64,000 bases of DNA from IMCC26077 sp964490435 (GCA_964490435.1 CAZBCF010000002.1:6268-70267), one strand, 5' to 3'. Shown: positions 26,143-35,631, counted from the first letter of the stretch. The notes: generated by a model from the sequence alone, not told the origin. A program made the numbers and translations.

Positions 26143-27401
26143 TAGCGTTCGGGGTAAACCGGAAAGCGCCGACACAACTCTCTGACCTCGCCAGAGATCT
26201 TCGAGGCTGCACCGGGTTCCTTAATGGCGCGAGCGATAAGTGTTGCGATGACCTTCATTTCGGCAACACCCATCCCTTGCGTCGTTACTGACGGGCTTCC
26301 CACTCGTATGCCGCTGGTGATCGAAGGGGGCTGCGGATCAAAGGGAATCGAATTCTTATTCAAAGTAATACCGGCTTCACCGCAGCGTTCGTCGGCTTCT
26401 TTGCCTGTGACTCCAAATGCCTGGACATCAATCAATGCTAGATGCGTTTGGGTACCACCGGAGACTGCACGCATTCCCTCTTCAACGAGCCCGGCGGCTA
26501 AAGCCTGCGCATTATGAATCACATCTTTCGCATACTTTTGAAAGCTAGGCTGCAAACATTCTTTGAGTGCAACGGCCTTTGCTGCTACCGCGCTCATAAT
26601 GGGTCCGCCTTGCATCCCAGGGAAGACCGCTTTATCAATGGCGGCGCCATGCTCTGCTTTGGCCAGAATCATGCCTCCACGAGGCCCGCGCAGCACTTTA
26701 TGAGTCGTGAATGAGACGACATCGGCATACGGAACAGGTGATGGAATCGCTTTTCCAGCAACGAGTCCAATGAAGTGTGCTGCATCTACCCACATGATTG
26801 AGCCCACTTCATCACAAATCTCACGAACCCGTTTGAAATCGATCAGGCTTGGATACGCCGTCGCACCACTACAGATCATTTTTGGTCTGTGTTTGATCGC
26901 AAGATCACGCAATTCGTCATAATCGATGAGTTCGGTATCTTGCCGCACACCGTAAGACTCGACGTTAAACCACTTTCCAGAGAAATTGACTTTGGAACCA
27001 TGCGTGAGGTGACCACCATGCGGTAACGACATTGCTAGGACGGTATCCCCCGGTTTAGTGAATGCTTGATAGACCGCAATATTTGCGCTGGCACCAGAGT
27101 GTGGCTGAAGGTTGGCGTGCTCGGCACCAAATAATTCCTTTGCGCGCGCAATGCCAAGTTCCTCAACTTTGTCGACCTCTTCACAGCCTCCGTAATATCG
27201 CTTGCCTGGATAGCCTTCGGCATATTTATTAGAGAGAGTCGAGCCAAGCGCTGCAAGAACTGCTGGCGAAGTGAAATTCTCACTTGCGATGAGTTGTAAA
27301 CCAGTTCGCTCACGCTCTAACTCGGAGAGCAAGATTGCCGCGACCTCTGGATCTTCAGACTCCAGCGCTTGGTAACTTGCTCCGTAATACTTCGCGCTCA
27401 C
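26142..27401 (-). CDS. glyA: Serine hydroxymethyltransferase
   Basis: PLP enzyme that converts serine plus tetrahydrofolate to glycine plus methylene-THF. It is 419 aa. The PLP lysine is K235 in SFTTHKVLRGPRGG, and other family segments include EGYPGKRYYGG and MSLPHGGHLTHG. GTG start 27401 has GGAGG six bases upstream. It sits between sua5 and wecA, the usual actinobacterial place. Confidence 0.97.
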   Translation of the reverse strand: MSAKYYGASYQALESEDPEVAAILLSELERERTGLQLIASENFTSPAVLAALGSTLSNKYAEGYPGKRYYGGCEEVDKVEELGIARAKELFGAEHANLQPHSGASANIAVYQAFTKPGDTVLAMSLPHGGHLTHGSKVNFSGKWFNVESYGVRQDTELIDYDELRDLAIKHRPKMICSGATAYPSLIDFKRVREICDEVGSIMWVDAAHFIGLVAGKAIPSPVPYADVVSFTTHKVLRGPRGGMILAKAEHGAAIDKAVFPGMQGGPIMSAVAAKAVALKECLQPSFQKYAKDVIHNAQALAAGLVEEGMRAVSGGTQTHLALIDVQAFGVTGKEADERCGEAGITLNKNSIPFDPQPPSITSGIRVGSPSVTTQGMGVAEMKVIATLIARAIKEPGAASKISGEVRELCRRFPVYPER

Positions 27402-27453
27402 CGAAAACCTCCGTGCTTGGGCTCCAATATCGGAACCAGGTGTAGTCGAAAAT

Positions 27454-28098
27454 CTAGCCCAAATCTGCCGCTATCTCTGGCCACGCCTCACGCAAACTAG
27501 GCGGATCGACGCGACCGCGGCGAATCACCCGGGGAGGATTGACTGTGCAGTCGACCACAGTGCTGTGCGCGGTGGCCTCGACCTCGCCTCCATCAAAGAT
27601 CAAATCGAGGTTCGCGCCAAAGACCTCATTGATAAGCAGTGGCTGAGCGAAGGGAGTTCGACCGGCGAGCGCTGCCCCGGCCACCGCAAGTGGTCCAGTC
27701 TCATTGAAGAGTCGGATTGCGAACTCATTGCCTGGCACTCGAACTGCAATTTGATCAAGAAGTTGTTCATCACCTAGATCCCAGGTGAGTGCAGGATGTG
27801 GTCGCAAATAAAGAGTGAGATATCCCGGCCAGAATCTCTCCATCAAAGCCTGCGCTGCTGGACTTATCTCACGGGTGATGCCGACGATTCGCGCTTTATC
27901 ACCAATCATCACTGATGCGGCTTGCCCCGGTGGGTCGTTTCGTAAGAGATGAAGTGCACTGACAGCCATTCGGTTGAACGCATCAACAGCAAAGATGTAT
28001 CCAGTGTCTATCGGGAGCGCGATGACATTGCCCGATCTGATTTCGCGTAGTGCGCGATCAATTGCGGCCGGATGCTTGATATCAACTAACTCTGCCAT
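27454..28098 (-). CDS. L-threonylcarbamoyladenylate synthase (Sua5/YrdC/YwlC family)
   Basis: A 214-aa enzyme that makes threonylcarbamoyl-AMP from threonine, bicarbonate and ATP for the t6A37 modification of ANN-decoding tRNAs. The YrdC fold is recognised from GNVIALPIDTGYIFAVDAFN, PPGQAASVMIGD, FWPGYLTLYL, IAVRVPGNEFAIRL and the C-terminal STVVDCTVNPPRVIRRGRVD. The usual KxR...K/R...S/TxN set is only partly recognisable: the lysine of KxRP is replaced in PPGQ. It overlaps prmC (TAATG). Confidence 0.85.
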   Translation of the reverse strand: MAELVDIKHPAAIDRALREIRSGNVIALPIDTGYIFAVDAFNRMAVSALHLLRNDPPGQAASVMIGDKARIVGITREISPAAQALMERFWPGYLTLYLRPHPALTWDLGDEQLLDQIAVRVPGNEFAIRLFNETGPLAVAGAALAGRTPFAQPLLINEVFGANLDLIFDGGEVEATAHSTVVDCTVNPPRVIRRGRVDPPSLREAWPEIAADLG

Positions 28099-28922
28099 TA
28101 CTTGCGCACTCCGCTACTCCATCGTGGCCTTTGATTCAAATCATAGTGAAGTGTGATGTCATTGAAATACGGTTGCAGCATGTGGCCCACCTGCTCCCCT
28201 TGGTGCTCATGATGTTCAAAAGCGATAAAACCCCTGTGGCGCAGAGCCCGTTGCGCACTCTCGGCAAACACTCTCGGAATCTCGAGTCCGATTTCGCCTC
28301 CGAAGAGCGCCACATGTGGTTCAAAATTCACCACTTCCGGTGGCAGTCCTTGATTGGCTGGAATGTACGGTGGGTTTGCGATCACTGCGTCGAATTGAGA
28401 ATTCCCATCGAAATCTGCCACATCACTTCCGACCACTTCGACATCGACTTTGAGTTGTGCGATATTCCGACGTAGCCAGTGAATCGCGCGTTCATCGCGC
28501 TCCACTGCGACCACCTGTGCAGTGGGTACCTCTGTCGCTATAGATAGGGCCAAAGCACCAGACCCCGCTCCAAGATCAACCACTCTTGGATTGGAAATCT
28601 CTTGGATGCGCGCCTTTACCCAATCGACTAGCGCTTCGCTTTCGGGACGTGGGATGAGCACTCCAGGTCCAACCTCCACAGTGAGATTCCGAAAGTAGGC
28701 GCGGCCGGTGATGTATTGGATTGGTTCTCCCGTGATTCGGCGCGCGATGAAATTCTGAAATTGTGCGCTCGCGGTAGCGTCGATTTCATCATGTAAAAGA
28801 AGATGCGTGCGGGGTATACCGGTGACTTCAGAGAGGAGAATCGTCGCATCAAGCACCGGATTGGCAGAAGCAGAACTTAATTCTTCTTCTGCCCACGTAA
28901 TCAGTTCTCGAGCGCTTGCCAT
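28098..28922 (-). CDS. prmC: Release factor glutamine methyltransferase
   Basis: SAM-dependent N5-glutamine methyltransferase that modifies the GGQ glutamine of RF1/RF2. It is 274 aa from ATG 28922, 13 bp after the prfA stop; a TTG at 28973 inside prfA is less likely. Motifs: GRAYFRNLTVEVGPGVLIPRPESE, SAM-binding VVDLGAGSGALAL and catalytic ANPPYIP. It sits next to its substrate gene prfA. Confidence 0.94.
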   Translation of the reverse strand: MASARELITWAEEELSSASANPVLDATILLSEVTGIPRTHLLLHDEIDATASAQFQNFIARRITGEPIQYITGRAYFRNLTVEVGPGVLIPRPESEALVDWVKARIQEISNPRVVDLGAGSGALALSIATEVPTAQVVAVERDERAIHWLRRNIAQLKVDVEVVGSDVADFDGNSQFDAVIANPPYIPANQGLPPEVVNFEPHVALFGGEIGLEIPRVFAESAQRALRHRGFIAFEHHEHQGEQVGHMLQPYFNDITLHYDLNQRPRWSSGVRK

Positions 28923-28935
28923 GACGTTGGCGAAT

Positions 28936-30018
28936 TCATCCTGCCGCAAGGCGATGTGCTTTATCTGAATCAATTAATGCTTGAATCACCGGATCCAGCT
29001 CACCATCTAAGACGACATTGAGATTATTCGCTTTGAAATTCACACGATGGTCGCTCAACCTATTTTCTGGGAAGTTATACGTGCGAATTCGCTCACTTCG
29101 ATCGACAGTTCGGACTTGGCTTTTTCGCTCAGCAGCGGCTGCTGCCTCTTGCGCCTCGACTGCGGCAGCGAGAAGACGAGCCCGTAAGATTCGTAGAGCA
29201 GACTCTTTATTCTGCAATTGGCTCTTCTCGTTCTGACATGAGACGACAATCCCAGTAGGGATATGTGTGAGTCGAACCGCACTATCAGTGGTGTTAACGC
29301 TCTGCCCTCCTGGGCCACTAGAGCGATATACATCAACACGAACATCATTCATATTCAATTCCACATCGATTTCGTCTGCTTCGGGGAGGACTAATACGCC
29401 CGCCGCAGAAGTGTGAATCCGCCCCTGAGATTCAGTCTCTGGGACTCGCTGCACTCGATGGACACCGCCCTCGAATTTTAATTTCGCATAAGGAGCGCGC
29501 CCGGGCTCGGGGGTACCTTTGCTCTTGATTGCGACAGAGACATCTTTGTAACCACCCAAATCACTCTCGGTCGCATCGATGATTTCGGCTTTCCATCCTT
29601 GCGTCTCGGCATAGCGTAAGTACATGCGAAGTAAATCACCAGCAAATAGCGCAGACTCCTCGCCACCCGCTCCCGCTTTGATTTCTAAGATGACATCACG
29701 ATCATCATTTGGGTCTCGAGGTAGTAACAACTCTTCCAATGCGATGGCTGCTTGATCCTCTGCCGATTCGAGCGCGGGAATCTCTCCTGCGAACGAGTCA
29801 TCTTCTTTTGCTAGTTCTCGCGCAGCTTCGAGGTCATCGTTTGCGGCCCGCCATTTTTTATATCCTGCAACAATCGGACCAAGTTGCGCATACCTTTTGC
29901 CTAATTGACGTGCCTTGCCACTGTCGCCATGAATTGCCGGGTCTGCTAATTGCGCCTCAATGTTTGCATGCTCAGCAACGAGTTCGTCTGCACTCGCAAA
30001 CCGATCGTGCGCTGTCAT
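28936..30018 (-). CDS. prfA: Peptide chain release factor 1
   Basis: A 360-aa class I release factor reading UAA and UAG. The catalytic GGQ lies in SSGPGGQSVNTTDSAVR. The codon-recognition loop reads GRAPYAKLKFEGGVHRVQRVP just before the RF1-type region. ATG 30018 follows GGAGGGCGAGC, a better site than the frame opening at 30045. A strong intrinsic terminator sits only 13 bp upstream. Confidence 0.96.
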   Translation of the reverse strand: MTAHDRFASADELVAEHANIEAQLADPAIHGDSGKARQLGKRYAQLGPIVAGYKKWRAANDDLEAARELAKEDDSFAGEIPALESAEDQAAIALEELLLPRDPNDDRDVILEIKAGAGGEESALFAGDLLRMYLRYAETQGWKAEIIDATESDLGGYKDVSVAIKSKGTPEPGRAPYAKLKFEGGVHRVQRVPETESQGRIHTSAAGVLVLPEADEIDVELNMNDVRVDVYRSSGPGGQSVNTTDSAVRLTHIPTGIVVSCQNEKSQLQNKESALRILRARLLAAAVEAQEAAAAAERKSQVRTVDRSERIRTYNFPENRLSDHRVNFKANNLNVVLDGELDPVIQALIDSDKAHRLAAG

Positions 30019-30030
30019 GCTCGCCCTCCA

Positions 30031-30073
30031 ATTAAAAAACCGCACCAGCCTGCGTGGGCAGGCGAAGGTGCGG
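30031..30073 (-). terminator. Intrinsic terminator after rpmE
   Basis: Reading on the minus strand, CCGCACC (30073-30067) pairs with GGTGCGG (30046-30040) and an inner GCCTGC/GCAGGC stem adds 6 bp. Six T follow (30039-30034). It is a classical Rho-independent terminator, 11 bp after the rpmE stop and 12 bp before the prfA ATG. Confidence 0.88.
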
Positions 30074-30084
30074 TCTCTGAAAAG

Positions 30085-30303
30085 TTACTTCTTGTTTGCC
30101 GACTTCTTCAAACGCTCTTCGAATCGGGCGACGCGACCGCCGGTATCGAGAATGCGTTGCTTTCCGGTGTAGAACGGATGACATACCGAACACACGTCTA
30201 CAGATATCGCACCGCTTTTAGCGGTCGAGCGAGTGGTGAATGTTTCGCCACATGAGCACGAGACAGTGGTCTCTACATACTCTGGGTGGATCTCAGCCTT
30301 CAT
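30085..30303 (-). CDS. rpmE: 50S ribosomal protein L31 (zinc-binding type)
   Basis: A 72-aa ribosomal protein. Start ATG 30303 follows GGAG by 9 bases. It holds the zinc-type cysteines CSCG near residue 16 and CSVCHPFYTGKQ near 37-48, so it is the C+ form, replaced by C- paralogues under zinc limitation in many bacteria. It lies downstream of rho and upstream of prfA, a common actinobacterial order. Confidence 0.95.
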   Translation of the reverse strand: MKAEIHPEYVETTVSCSCGETFTTRSTAKSGAISVDVCSVCHPFYTGKQRILDTGGRVARFEERLKKSANKK

Positions 30304-30445
30304 CGTTCTTTGCTCCATTTCGTTTTTGCTGGGTCAAGGACGGCCGATGGATCGGCCCACCTCGGGAACCAGCAAGTCTGGACCTGCCTAGAAGAGAAAG
30401 AGTACCTAGGAGTTCGCCATAGGGCTAATCCCGCTATTTATCCCC
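30304..30445 (-). promoter_or_regulatory. rpmE leader with perfect hairpin, candidate ribosomal-protein leader
   Basis: The 142 bp between rho and rpmE hold a perfect inverted repeat GGCCGAT-GG-ATCGGCC (30342-30357) and a flanking CTGGTTCCC...GACCCAG pairing. L31-binding leader RNAs have been described upstream of rpmE in actinobacteria; this may be one, but I could not compare it with the published model. No intrinsic terminator for rho is visible here. Confidence 0.4.
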
Positions 30446-32083
30446 TTATTTATCGCCGTCCGTTCCCGGACCAACAGTGGTCTTTTGTACCTGCATCAAG
30501 AACTCAACGTTCGACTTGGTGCCCTTCATCTTCTCGAGCAGTAGTTCAAGAGCCTGCTGCGGATCGAGGGCATGAAGTACTCGACGTAACTTCCATACGA
30601 TGTTCAACTCTTCAGCGCCCATCAAGATCTCTTCCTTACGCGTACCGGAGGCATCGACGTCGACTGCAGGGAAGATTCGCTTATCTGCCATGCGGCGGTC
30701 AAGTTTTAACTCCATATTTCCGGTTCCCTTGAATTCCTCGAAGATGACTTCATCCATACGCGAACCGGTGTCGATAAGTGCAGTAGCAAGAATGGTTAAC
30801 GAACCACCATCTTCGATATTTCGCGCCGCGCCAAAGAACTTTTTTGGCGGATAGAGCGCTGCAGAATCAACGCCACCAGAAAGGATGCGGCCGCTGGCAG
30901 GAGCAGCGATGTTGTATGCCCGACCCAGACGCGTGATCGAATCGAGCAAGACCACGACATCATGGCCTAACTCGACTAAACGTTTCGCTCGCTCGATGGC
31001 AAGTTCAGCGACAGTGGTGTGATCCTCTGCTGGTCGATCGAATGTAGAGGAGATCACTTCACCCTTGACCGACCGTTGCATGTCGGTGACCTCTTCTGGG
31101 CGTTCATCAACCAGAACTACCATGAGATGACATTCTGGATTATTTGTGGTGATTGCATTTGCGATTGATTGCAAGACCATTGTCTTACCCGCTTTAGGTG
31201 GCGAAACGATCAGTCCACGTTGACCTTTTCCGATTGGCGCAATCAGATCGATAACCCGAGTAGTCAGAACGTTTGGCTGAGTCTCAAGACGTAGTCGCTC
31301 TTGTGGATAGAGCGGGGTGAGTTTGGTGAACTCGACGCGATCGCGCGATTCCTCTGGATCCATTCCGTTAATAGTGTCCAATCGAATGAGCGCATTGAAT
31401 TTCTCGCGGCGTTCACCCTCACGTGGCTCACGGACTGCTCCAGTGATGACATCCCCTTTTCGCAGCGCGTAACGCCGAACTTGTTGCATAGAGACGTAGA
31501 CATCATTCGGGCTTGGGAGATATCCGGCAGTACGCACGAATGCATAATTATCGAGGATGTCGAGCAAGCCACCTACGGGAATCAAGACATCATCTTCACG
31601 AATGGTCATGTCCCGGTCGCCGCGCTCTCCACGGTCGCGGTTGCGATCACGGCCACGATCTCGATCTCGGTGGCGATCACGTCGCCCGCCGTCTCGATCT
31701 CGCTCTCGGCCATCACGGCCACCGTCACGCTCTCGCTCACTACGCTCTGAACTGCGCTCGCTCTCGCCTTCGTCGCCCTGCTCTGAACTATCTGAATTCT
31801 CTGAACTCCCTGAACTCTCTGAGTTTTGGGAGCGACCGGCTCCTCGCTCACGTCGCCGCTCTTCGCGCTCTTGTTGACGCTCTAATTGACGCGCCTCCTT
31901 CTCTTTCGCTGCCGCAGCGCGATTTGCTGCTTGCAGGTCAGCGATTGCCTGTACTAAATCGCCCTTGGAGAGTTTTGCTGCGCCTTCGATACCAAGTTGG
32001 GTGGCGACCTTTCGGAGTTCTGGCAGGAGCATGGCGGTCAAATCGCCAGCAGGCTTTGCCTTACGAGTACTTACTTCACTCAC
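30446..32083 (-). CDS. rho: Transcription termination factor Rho with Arg/Asp/Glu-rich insert
   Basis: A 545-aa hexameric RNA helicase. An N-terminal helical domain (about 10-50) is followed by a low-complexity insert of about 110 residues of Arg, Asp, Glu, Gly and Ser (about 60-165), as in high-GC actinobacteria. Then come the RNA-binding domain (GGLLDILDNYAFVRT, GYLPSPNDVYVSM) and the ATPase core with Walker A PPKAGKTM and the Q/R loops. The start is GTG 32083 with GAGG upstream. It is transcribed after thrB, probably from its own promoter. Confidence 0.96.
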   Translation of the reverse strand: MSEVSTRKAKPAGDLTAMLLPELRKVATQLGIEGAAKLSKGDLVQAIADLQAANRAAAAKEKEARQLERQQEREERRRERGAGRSQNSESSGSSENSDSSEQGDEGESERSSERSERERDGGRDGRERDRDGGRRDRHRDRDRGRDRNRDRGERGDRDMTIREDDVLIPVGGLLDILDNYAFVRTAGYLPSPNDVYVSMQQVRRYALRKGDVITGAVREPREGERREKFNALIRLDTINGMDPEESRDRVEFTKLTPLYPQERLRLETQPNVLTTRVIDLIAPIGKGQRGLIVSPPKAGKTMVLQSIANAITTNNPECHLMVVLVDERPEEVTDMQRSVKGEVISSTFDRPAEDHTTVAELAIERAKRLVELGHDVVVLLDSITRLGRAYNIAAPASGRILSGGVDSAALYPPKKFFGAARNIEDGGSLTILATALIDTGSRMDEVIFEEFKGTGNMELKLDRRMADKRIFPAVDVDASGTRKEEILMGAEELNIVWKLRRVLHALDPQQALELLLEKMKGTKSNVEFLMQVQKTTVGPGTDGDK

Positions 32084-32132
32084 TATGCCTCATTCATGTT
32101 GATTTTCATCGTGCACATGGCGCGCACTGGTT

Positions 32133-32161
32133 ATTTATCTCGCTTGAGTCAGACTTCGCAA
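32133..32161 (-). promoter_or_regulatory. Candidate rho promoter
   Basis: In the 235-bp gap between thrB and rho (32084-32318), TTGCGA (32161-32156) and ATAAAT (32138-32133) on the minus strand are 17 bp apart and would give a leader of about 45 nt. The remaining gap holds a UUCG-loop hairpin and no gene. The match to the -10 consensus is only partial. Confidence 0.35.
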
Positions 32162-32318
32162 TTCAAGGATTTTTTGGGAGGAAATCATTTAGCGCTATGT
32201 GACTGGATGGATGGTGCGGACACTGTGGTCGACACCCCTAACGAGGTGATAAGAGTAACACCGAAGTGCTAGGGCTGCGCAAATCGAGGGTCGCCGGGTA
32301 TGCACAGCGCCGGGGCTT

Positions 32319-33248
32319 CTAGCCGTTATATATATGGGCTCCCTGGCTACTGATTCCCACAATCTGGCTGGCGAATGCACCTGCGCCAGCGCGGGCTATC
32401 TCTTGGGCATCGGCTATCGACCCGTAATGGAGCGCGAGCACCGTTGGGCCAGAACCGGAGATGAATGCTGCAACGCCGGCTTCGCGAAGTGTGCTCATTA
32501 ATTCATAACTCTTTGGCATCTGACTTTGTCGGTAAACCTGATGAATCCGATCCTCAGTTCCGGCAAATAGCAATTCTGGTTTTCGCGACAATGCTTCGAC
32601 CATCAAAGTGCTACGTGAAATATTCACGGCTGCGTCATTATGTGGCACCACCTCGGGCAGCAGCGCCCGCGCTTTCTTCGTTGCTACTTCACCAGTTTTT
32701 GTAGGGATGAATGTGATTGCCATGATCCGAAGATCCACGGGGATTGAAATTGCCTTTCCGGAGCCATCTTCGACCCACGCAATCGTGGCACCACCATGGA
32801 AAGCGGCTGCGACGTTATCGGGGTGTCCCTCGATCTCTGTTGCAAGTGCGAGCAAATCCTTATCGTTCAAACGTTCAGTTCCTGAAATCACTAGTGAACG
32901 TGCGAGAAAAAGTCCACCTACGATGGCGCTCGATGATGAGCCCAGACCTCTGCCATGCGGAATTGCATTGAGAGCACGTAGCGCTAATCCTCGCGGACGC
33001 CCGCCCATGTGATCGAATGCCGCATTCATAGAAGCAACCACGAGATTCTTCTCATCTTTACGCAGGCTCTCGGCACCTTCGCCCGCAATCTCGACATCGA
33101 GGCCTGGCTCATCAAGAACTTGGGCGCCATACCCGTCGAAGATTTCCAGCGCCAAACCCAGACAGTCGAAGCCGGCTCCGAGATTCGCGCTCGTCGCAGG
33201 CACCCGGATTGTTACTGGTGTCGCACGAAAAGTTGGACGAGAGACCAT
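32319..33248 (-). CDS. thrB: Homoserine kinase
   Basis: A 309-aa GHMP-family kinase that phosphorylates homoserine. The ATP-binding motif reads PHGRGLGSSSSAIVGG (residues about 95-110), and the C-terminal glycine-rich AFISGSGPTVLAL is the third GHMP motif. Its ATG overlaps the thrC stop as TAATG. With thrC and hom it forms the threonine operon hom-thrC-thrB. Confidence 0.96.
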   Translation of the reverse strand: MVSRPTFRATPVTIRVPATSANLGAGFDCLGLALEIFDGYGAQVLDEPGLDVEIAGEGAESLRKDEKNLVVASMNAAFDHMGGRPRGLALRALNAIPHGRGLGSSSSAIVGGLFLARSLVISGTERLNDKDLLALATEIEGHPDNVAAAFHGGATIAWVEDGSGKAISIPVDLRIMAITFIPTKTGEVATKKARALLPEVVPHNDAAVNISRSTLMVEALSRKPELLFAGTEDRIHQVYRQSQMPKSYELMSTLREAGVAAFISGSGPTVLALHYGSIADAQEIARAGAGAFASQIVGISSQGAHIYNG

Positions 33249-34321
33249 TACGAGAGCTCCAAAACGCTAGCTGCCTCATTGAGAGAGACAGGGATAACAA
33301 TAGGGTCGGCAGATCCTTCAAGCGCCCATTGCACATCCTTTAATCCATTGCCGGTCACTGTTATGACGATTTTCTTTCCTTGTGGCAACCTGCCAGCGGC
33401 TTTGGATTTGAGCAATCCGGCAAGACCGGCTGCCGATGAAGGTTCGCAGAAGATACCTTCGCGCCCTGCAATCAGACGATATGCGCTCAATATCTCCGTA
33501 TCGCTTACCGATTCGATTTGACCTCCAGATTGATCACGCGCCGCTTCAGCCTCTTTCCATGACGCGGGATTTCCAATCCGGATAGCGGTGGCAATTGTCT
33601 CTGGTTTCTCGACTACAGCGCCGCGAACTATTGGCGCCGCACCTTCTGCTTGGAATCCCCACATCTGTGGAAGTGATCTCGCAATTCGATCGCGGTGATA
33701 CTCCTGATAGCCCATCCAATAAGCAGTGATGTTGCCTGCGTTGCCTACTGGTAGCGCATGAATATCGGGAGCGAACCCAAGTGCATCGATGATCTCGAAT
33801 GCTGCAGTCTTCTGTCCTTGCAGTCGGTAAGGGTTTACCGAATTAACGAGTGCTACTGGAAAGTTGTCGGCTAATTGACGAGCGAGTGTGAGGCAATCAT
33901 CGAAGTTACCATCGACTTGTAAAAGTTTAGCGCCGTGAATTACCGCTTGAGCCAACTTGCCCATAGCAATCTTTCCTTGCGGAACCAAGACTGCAGGGAT
34001 CATGCCGGCTCTCGTTGCATAAGCAGCCGCGCTAGCGCTTGTATTTCCGGTCGAAGCGCAGACGACGACTTTTGCGCCATCTTCTGCGGCTTTGCTCATC
34101 GCCATTGTCATACCGCGATCTTTAAATGATCCGGTTGGGTTCGAGCCTTCTACCTTTACCCAAACTTCGCCCTCGAGCATCTCTGAGAGCACACAGGCGT
34201 ATACCAATGGTGTGCCACCCTCGTTGAGCGTGACAATTGGCGTCTTTCCAGAAACTGGAAGGCGATGGCGATATTCGTTGATAACTCCGCGCCACGGTCG
34301 GGCTTGTTTCTTGCCGAACAT
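33248..34321 (-). CDS. thrC: Threonine synthase
   Basis: A 357-aa PLP enzyme that makes threonine from O-phosphohomoserine. The Schiff-base lysine is K67 in NPTGSFKDRGM and the phosphate-binding glycine loop is LPVGNAGN. It is the short actinobacterial class. It overlaps hom (TGATG) upstream and thrB (TAATG) downstream. Confidence 0.96.
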   Translation of the reverse strand: MFGKKQARPWRGVINEYRHRLPVSGKTPIVTLNEGGTPLVYACVLSEMLEGEVWVKVEGSNPTGSFKDRGMTMAMSKAAEDGAKVVVCASTGNTSASAAAYATRAGMIPAVLVPQGKIAMGKLAQAVIHGAKLLQVDGNFDDCLTLARQLADNFPVALVNSVNPYRLQGQKTAAFEIIDALGFAPDIHALPVGNAGNITAYWMGYQEYHRDRIARSLPQMWGFQAEGAAPIVRGAVVEKPETIATAIRIGNPASWKEAEAARDQSGGQIESVSDTEILSAYRLIAGREGIFCEPSSAAGLAGLLKSKAAGRLPQGKKIVITVTGNGLKDVQWALEGSADPIVIPVSLNEAASVLELS

Positions 34322-35631
34322 CAGAAGGTGCCACCTTCTACTCGAATAACGCTCTCAACAGATCGAACTGTATCTAGATTACGTAAACCTTCGACCGTCT
34401 CAGCGAGCGCAGCATCGGTTGCGGTATGAGTCACGACAATCAATTCGGCTTGTGCCCCACGGCCATCTTGACGAACAGTTTGGATTGACACTGAGTGAGA
34501 TGCAAAGACATTTGCCACTGATGCGAGAACACCCGGACGATCATTGACATTCAATCGAATTAAGTATCGAGTGAGAGTCTGACCCATTGGCGCTATCTCG
34601 CGCTCTGCATATGTACTCTCCTTGGGCCCAAGGCCACCAATGACTTTATGACGAGCAACTGCGACCAGATCACCCAAAATCGCCGAGGCGGTAGGGGCGC
34701 CACCTGCACCACGACCATAGAACATCAATTCTCCAGCCGCTTCTGCTTCTACGAAAACTGCGTTGAAGGAATCTCGAACTGCAGCTAGAGGATGGGTGTT
34801 TGGTATCAAAGCAGGATGCACGCGCACTGCGATTCGACCGTCACGGGTCAATTCAGCGATAGCGAGAAGTTTTACAACATGCTCCATCTCATTTGCGATC
34901 CGTACGATATCTGCAGTGATTCCAGATATTCCCTCTCGGTAAACATCCGTTCCACTGACCCTCGAATGAAAAGCCAAACTAGCAAGAATCGATGCCTTTG
35001 CAGCAGCGTCGAATCCCTCGACGTCTGCAGTCGGGTCAGCCTCTGCAAAACCTAGCGTTTGCGCCTCTTCAAGCGCGCGTTCGAAAGACATTCCCTGGCT
35101 AGACATCTGACTTAGTATGTAATTGGTGGTGCCATTAACGATTCCCATGACTCGTGCCACGTGGTCACCAGCAAGTGAATCGCGTAGTGGCCTGATGATC
35201 GGAATCGCACCAGCAACGGCCGCCTCGAAATAAAGGTCAACATTATTCTTTGCAGCCGCTTCGAAGAGTTCGCCACCATGTTGCGCTAATAATGCTTTGT
35301 TTGCAGTGACAACTGACTTGCCGGAGTTGAGCGCATCAAGAATGAGTGAGCGCGCTGGTTCGATTCCTCCGATTACTTCGATGATCACATCAATCGCTGG
35401 ATCTTTAACCACTGCATTCGCATCGGTAGTGACATGCACCCCAGATTTGACGAGTTCAGGACGCGATTTCTTGCCATCATTAACCGCGACAGCCTTCAAA
35501 GTGAGCGCAGCGCCAGCGCGAGCGGCAAGGTCATCATGTCCGGCGACCAATTGCGCTGCGACATTACTGCCGACCGAGCCAGCACCAAGTAGTCCGACCG
35601 TAATGGCTCGGCTGGTTAGTTCTCGTTCCAC
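34321..35631 (-). CDS. hom: Homoserine dehydrogenase
   Basis: A 436-aa enzyme that reduces aspartate semialdehyde to homoserine. It has the N-terminal NAD(P) fold GLLGAGSVGSNVA, the catalytic region NYILSQMSSQGMSFERALEEAQ and a C-terminal ACT domain (YLIRLNVNDRPGVLASVANVF), suggesting threonine feedback inhibition. The start is GTG 35631, seven bases after GGGAGAG. It is 58 bp downstream of lysA. Confidence 0.96.
   Translation of the reverse strand: MERELTSRAITVGLLGAGSVGSNVAAQLVAGHDDLAARAGAALTLKAVAVNDGKKSRPELVKSGVHVTTDANAVVKDPAIDVIIEVIGGIEPARSLILDALNSGKSVVTANKALLAQHGGELFEAAAKNNVDLYFEAAVAGAIPIIRPLRDSLAGDHVARVMGIVNGTTNYILSQMSSQGMSFERALEEAQTLGFAEADPTADVEGFDAAAKASILASLAFHSRVSGTDVYREGISGITADIVRIANEMEHVVKLLAIAELTRDGRIAVRVHPALIPNTHPLAAVRDSFNAVFVEAEAAGELMFYGRGAGGAPTASAILGDLVAVARHKVIGGLGPKESTYAEREIAPMGQTLTRYLIRLNVNDRPGVLASVANVFASHSVSIQTVRQDGRGAQAELIVVTHTATDAALAETVEGLRNLDTVRSVESVIRVEGGTF

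Noticed and set aside
31513..32202. Arg/Ser-rich plus-strand frames opposite rho
   Set aside because: They are antisense images of the low-complexity Rho insert, which opens several frames at once.
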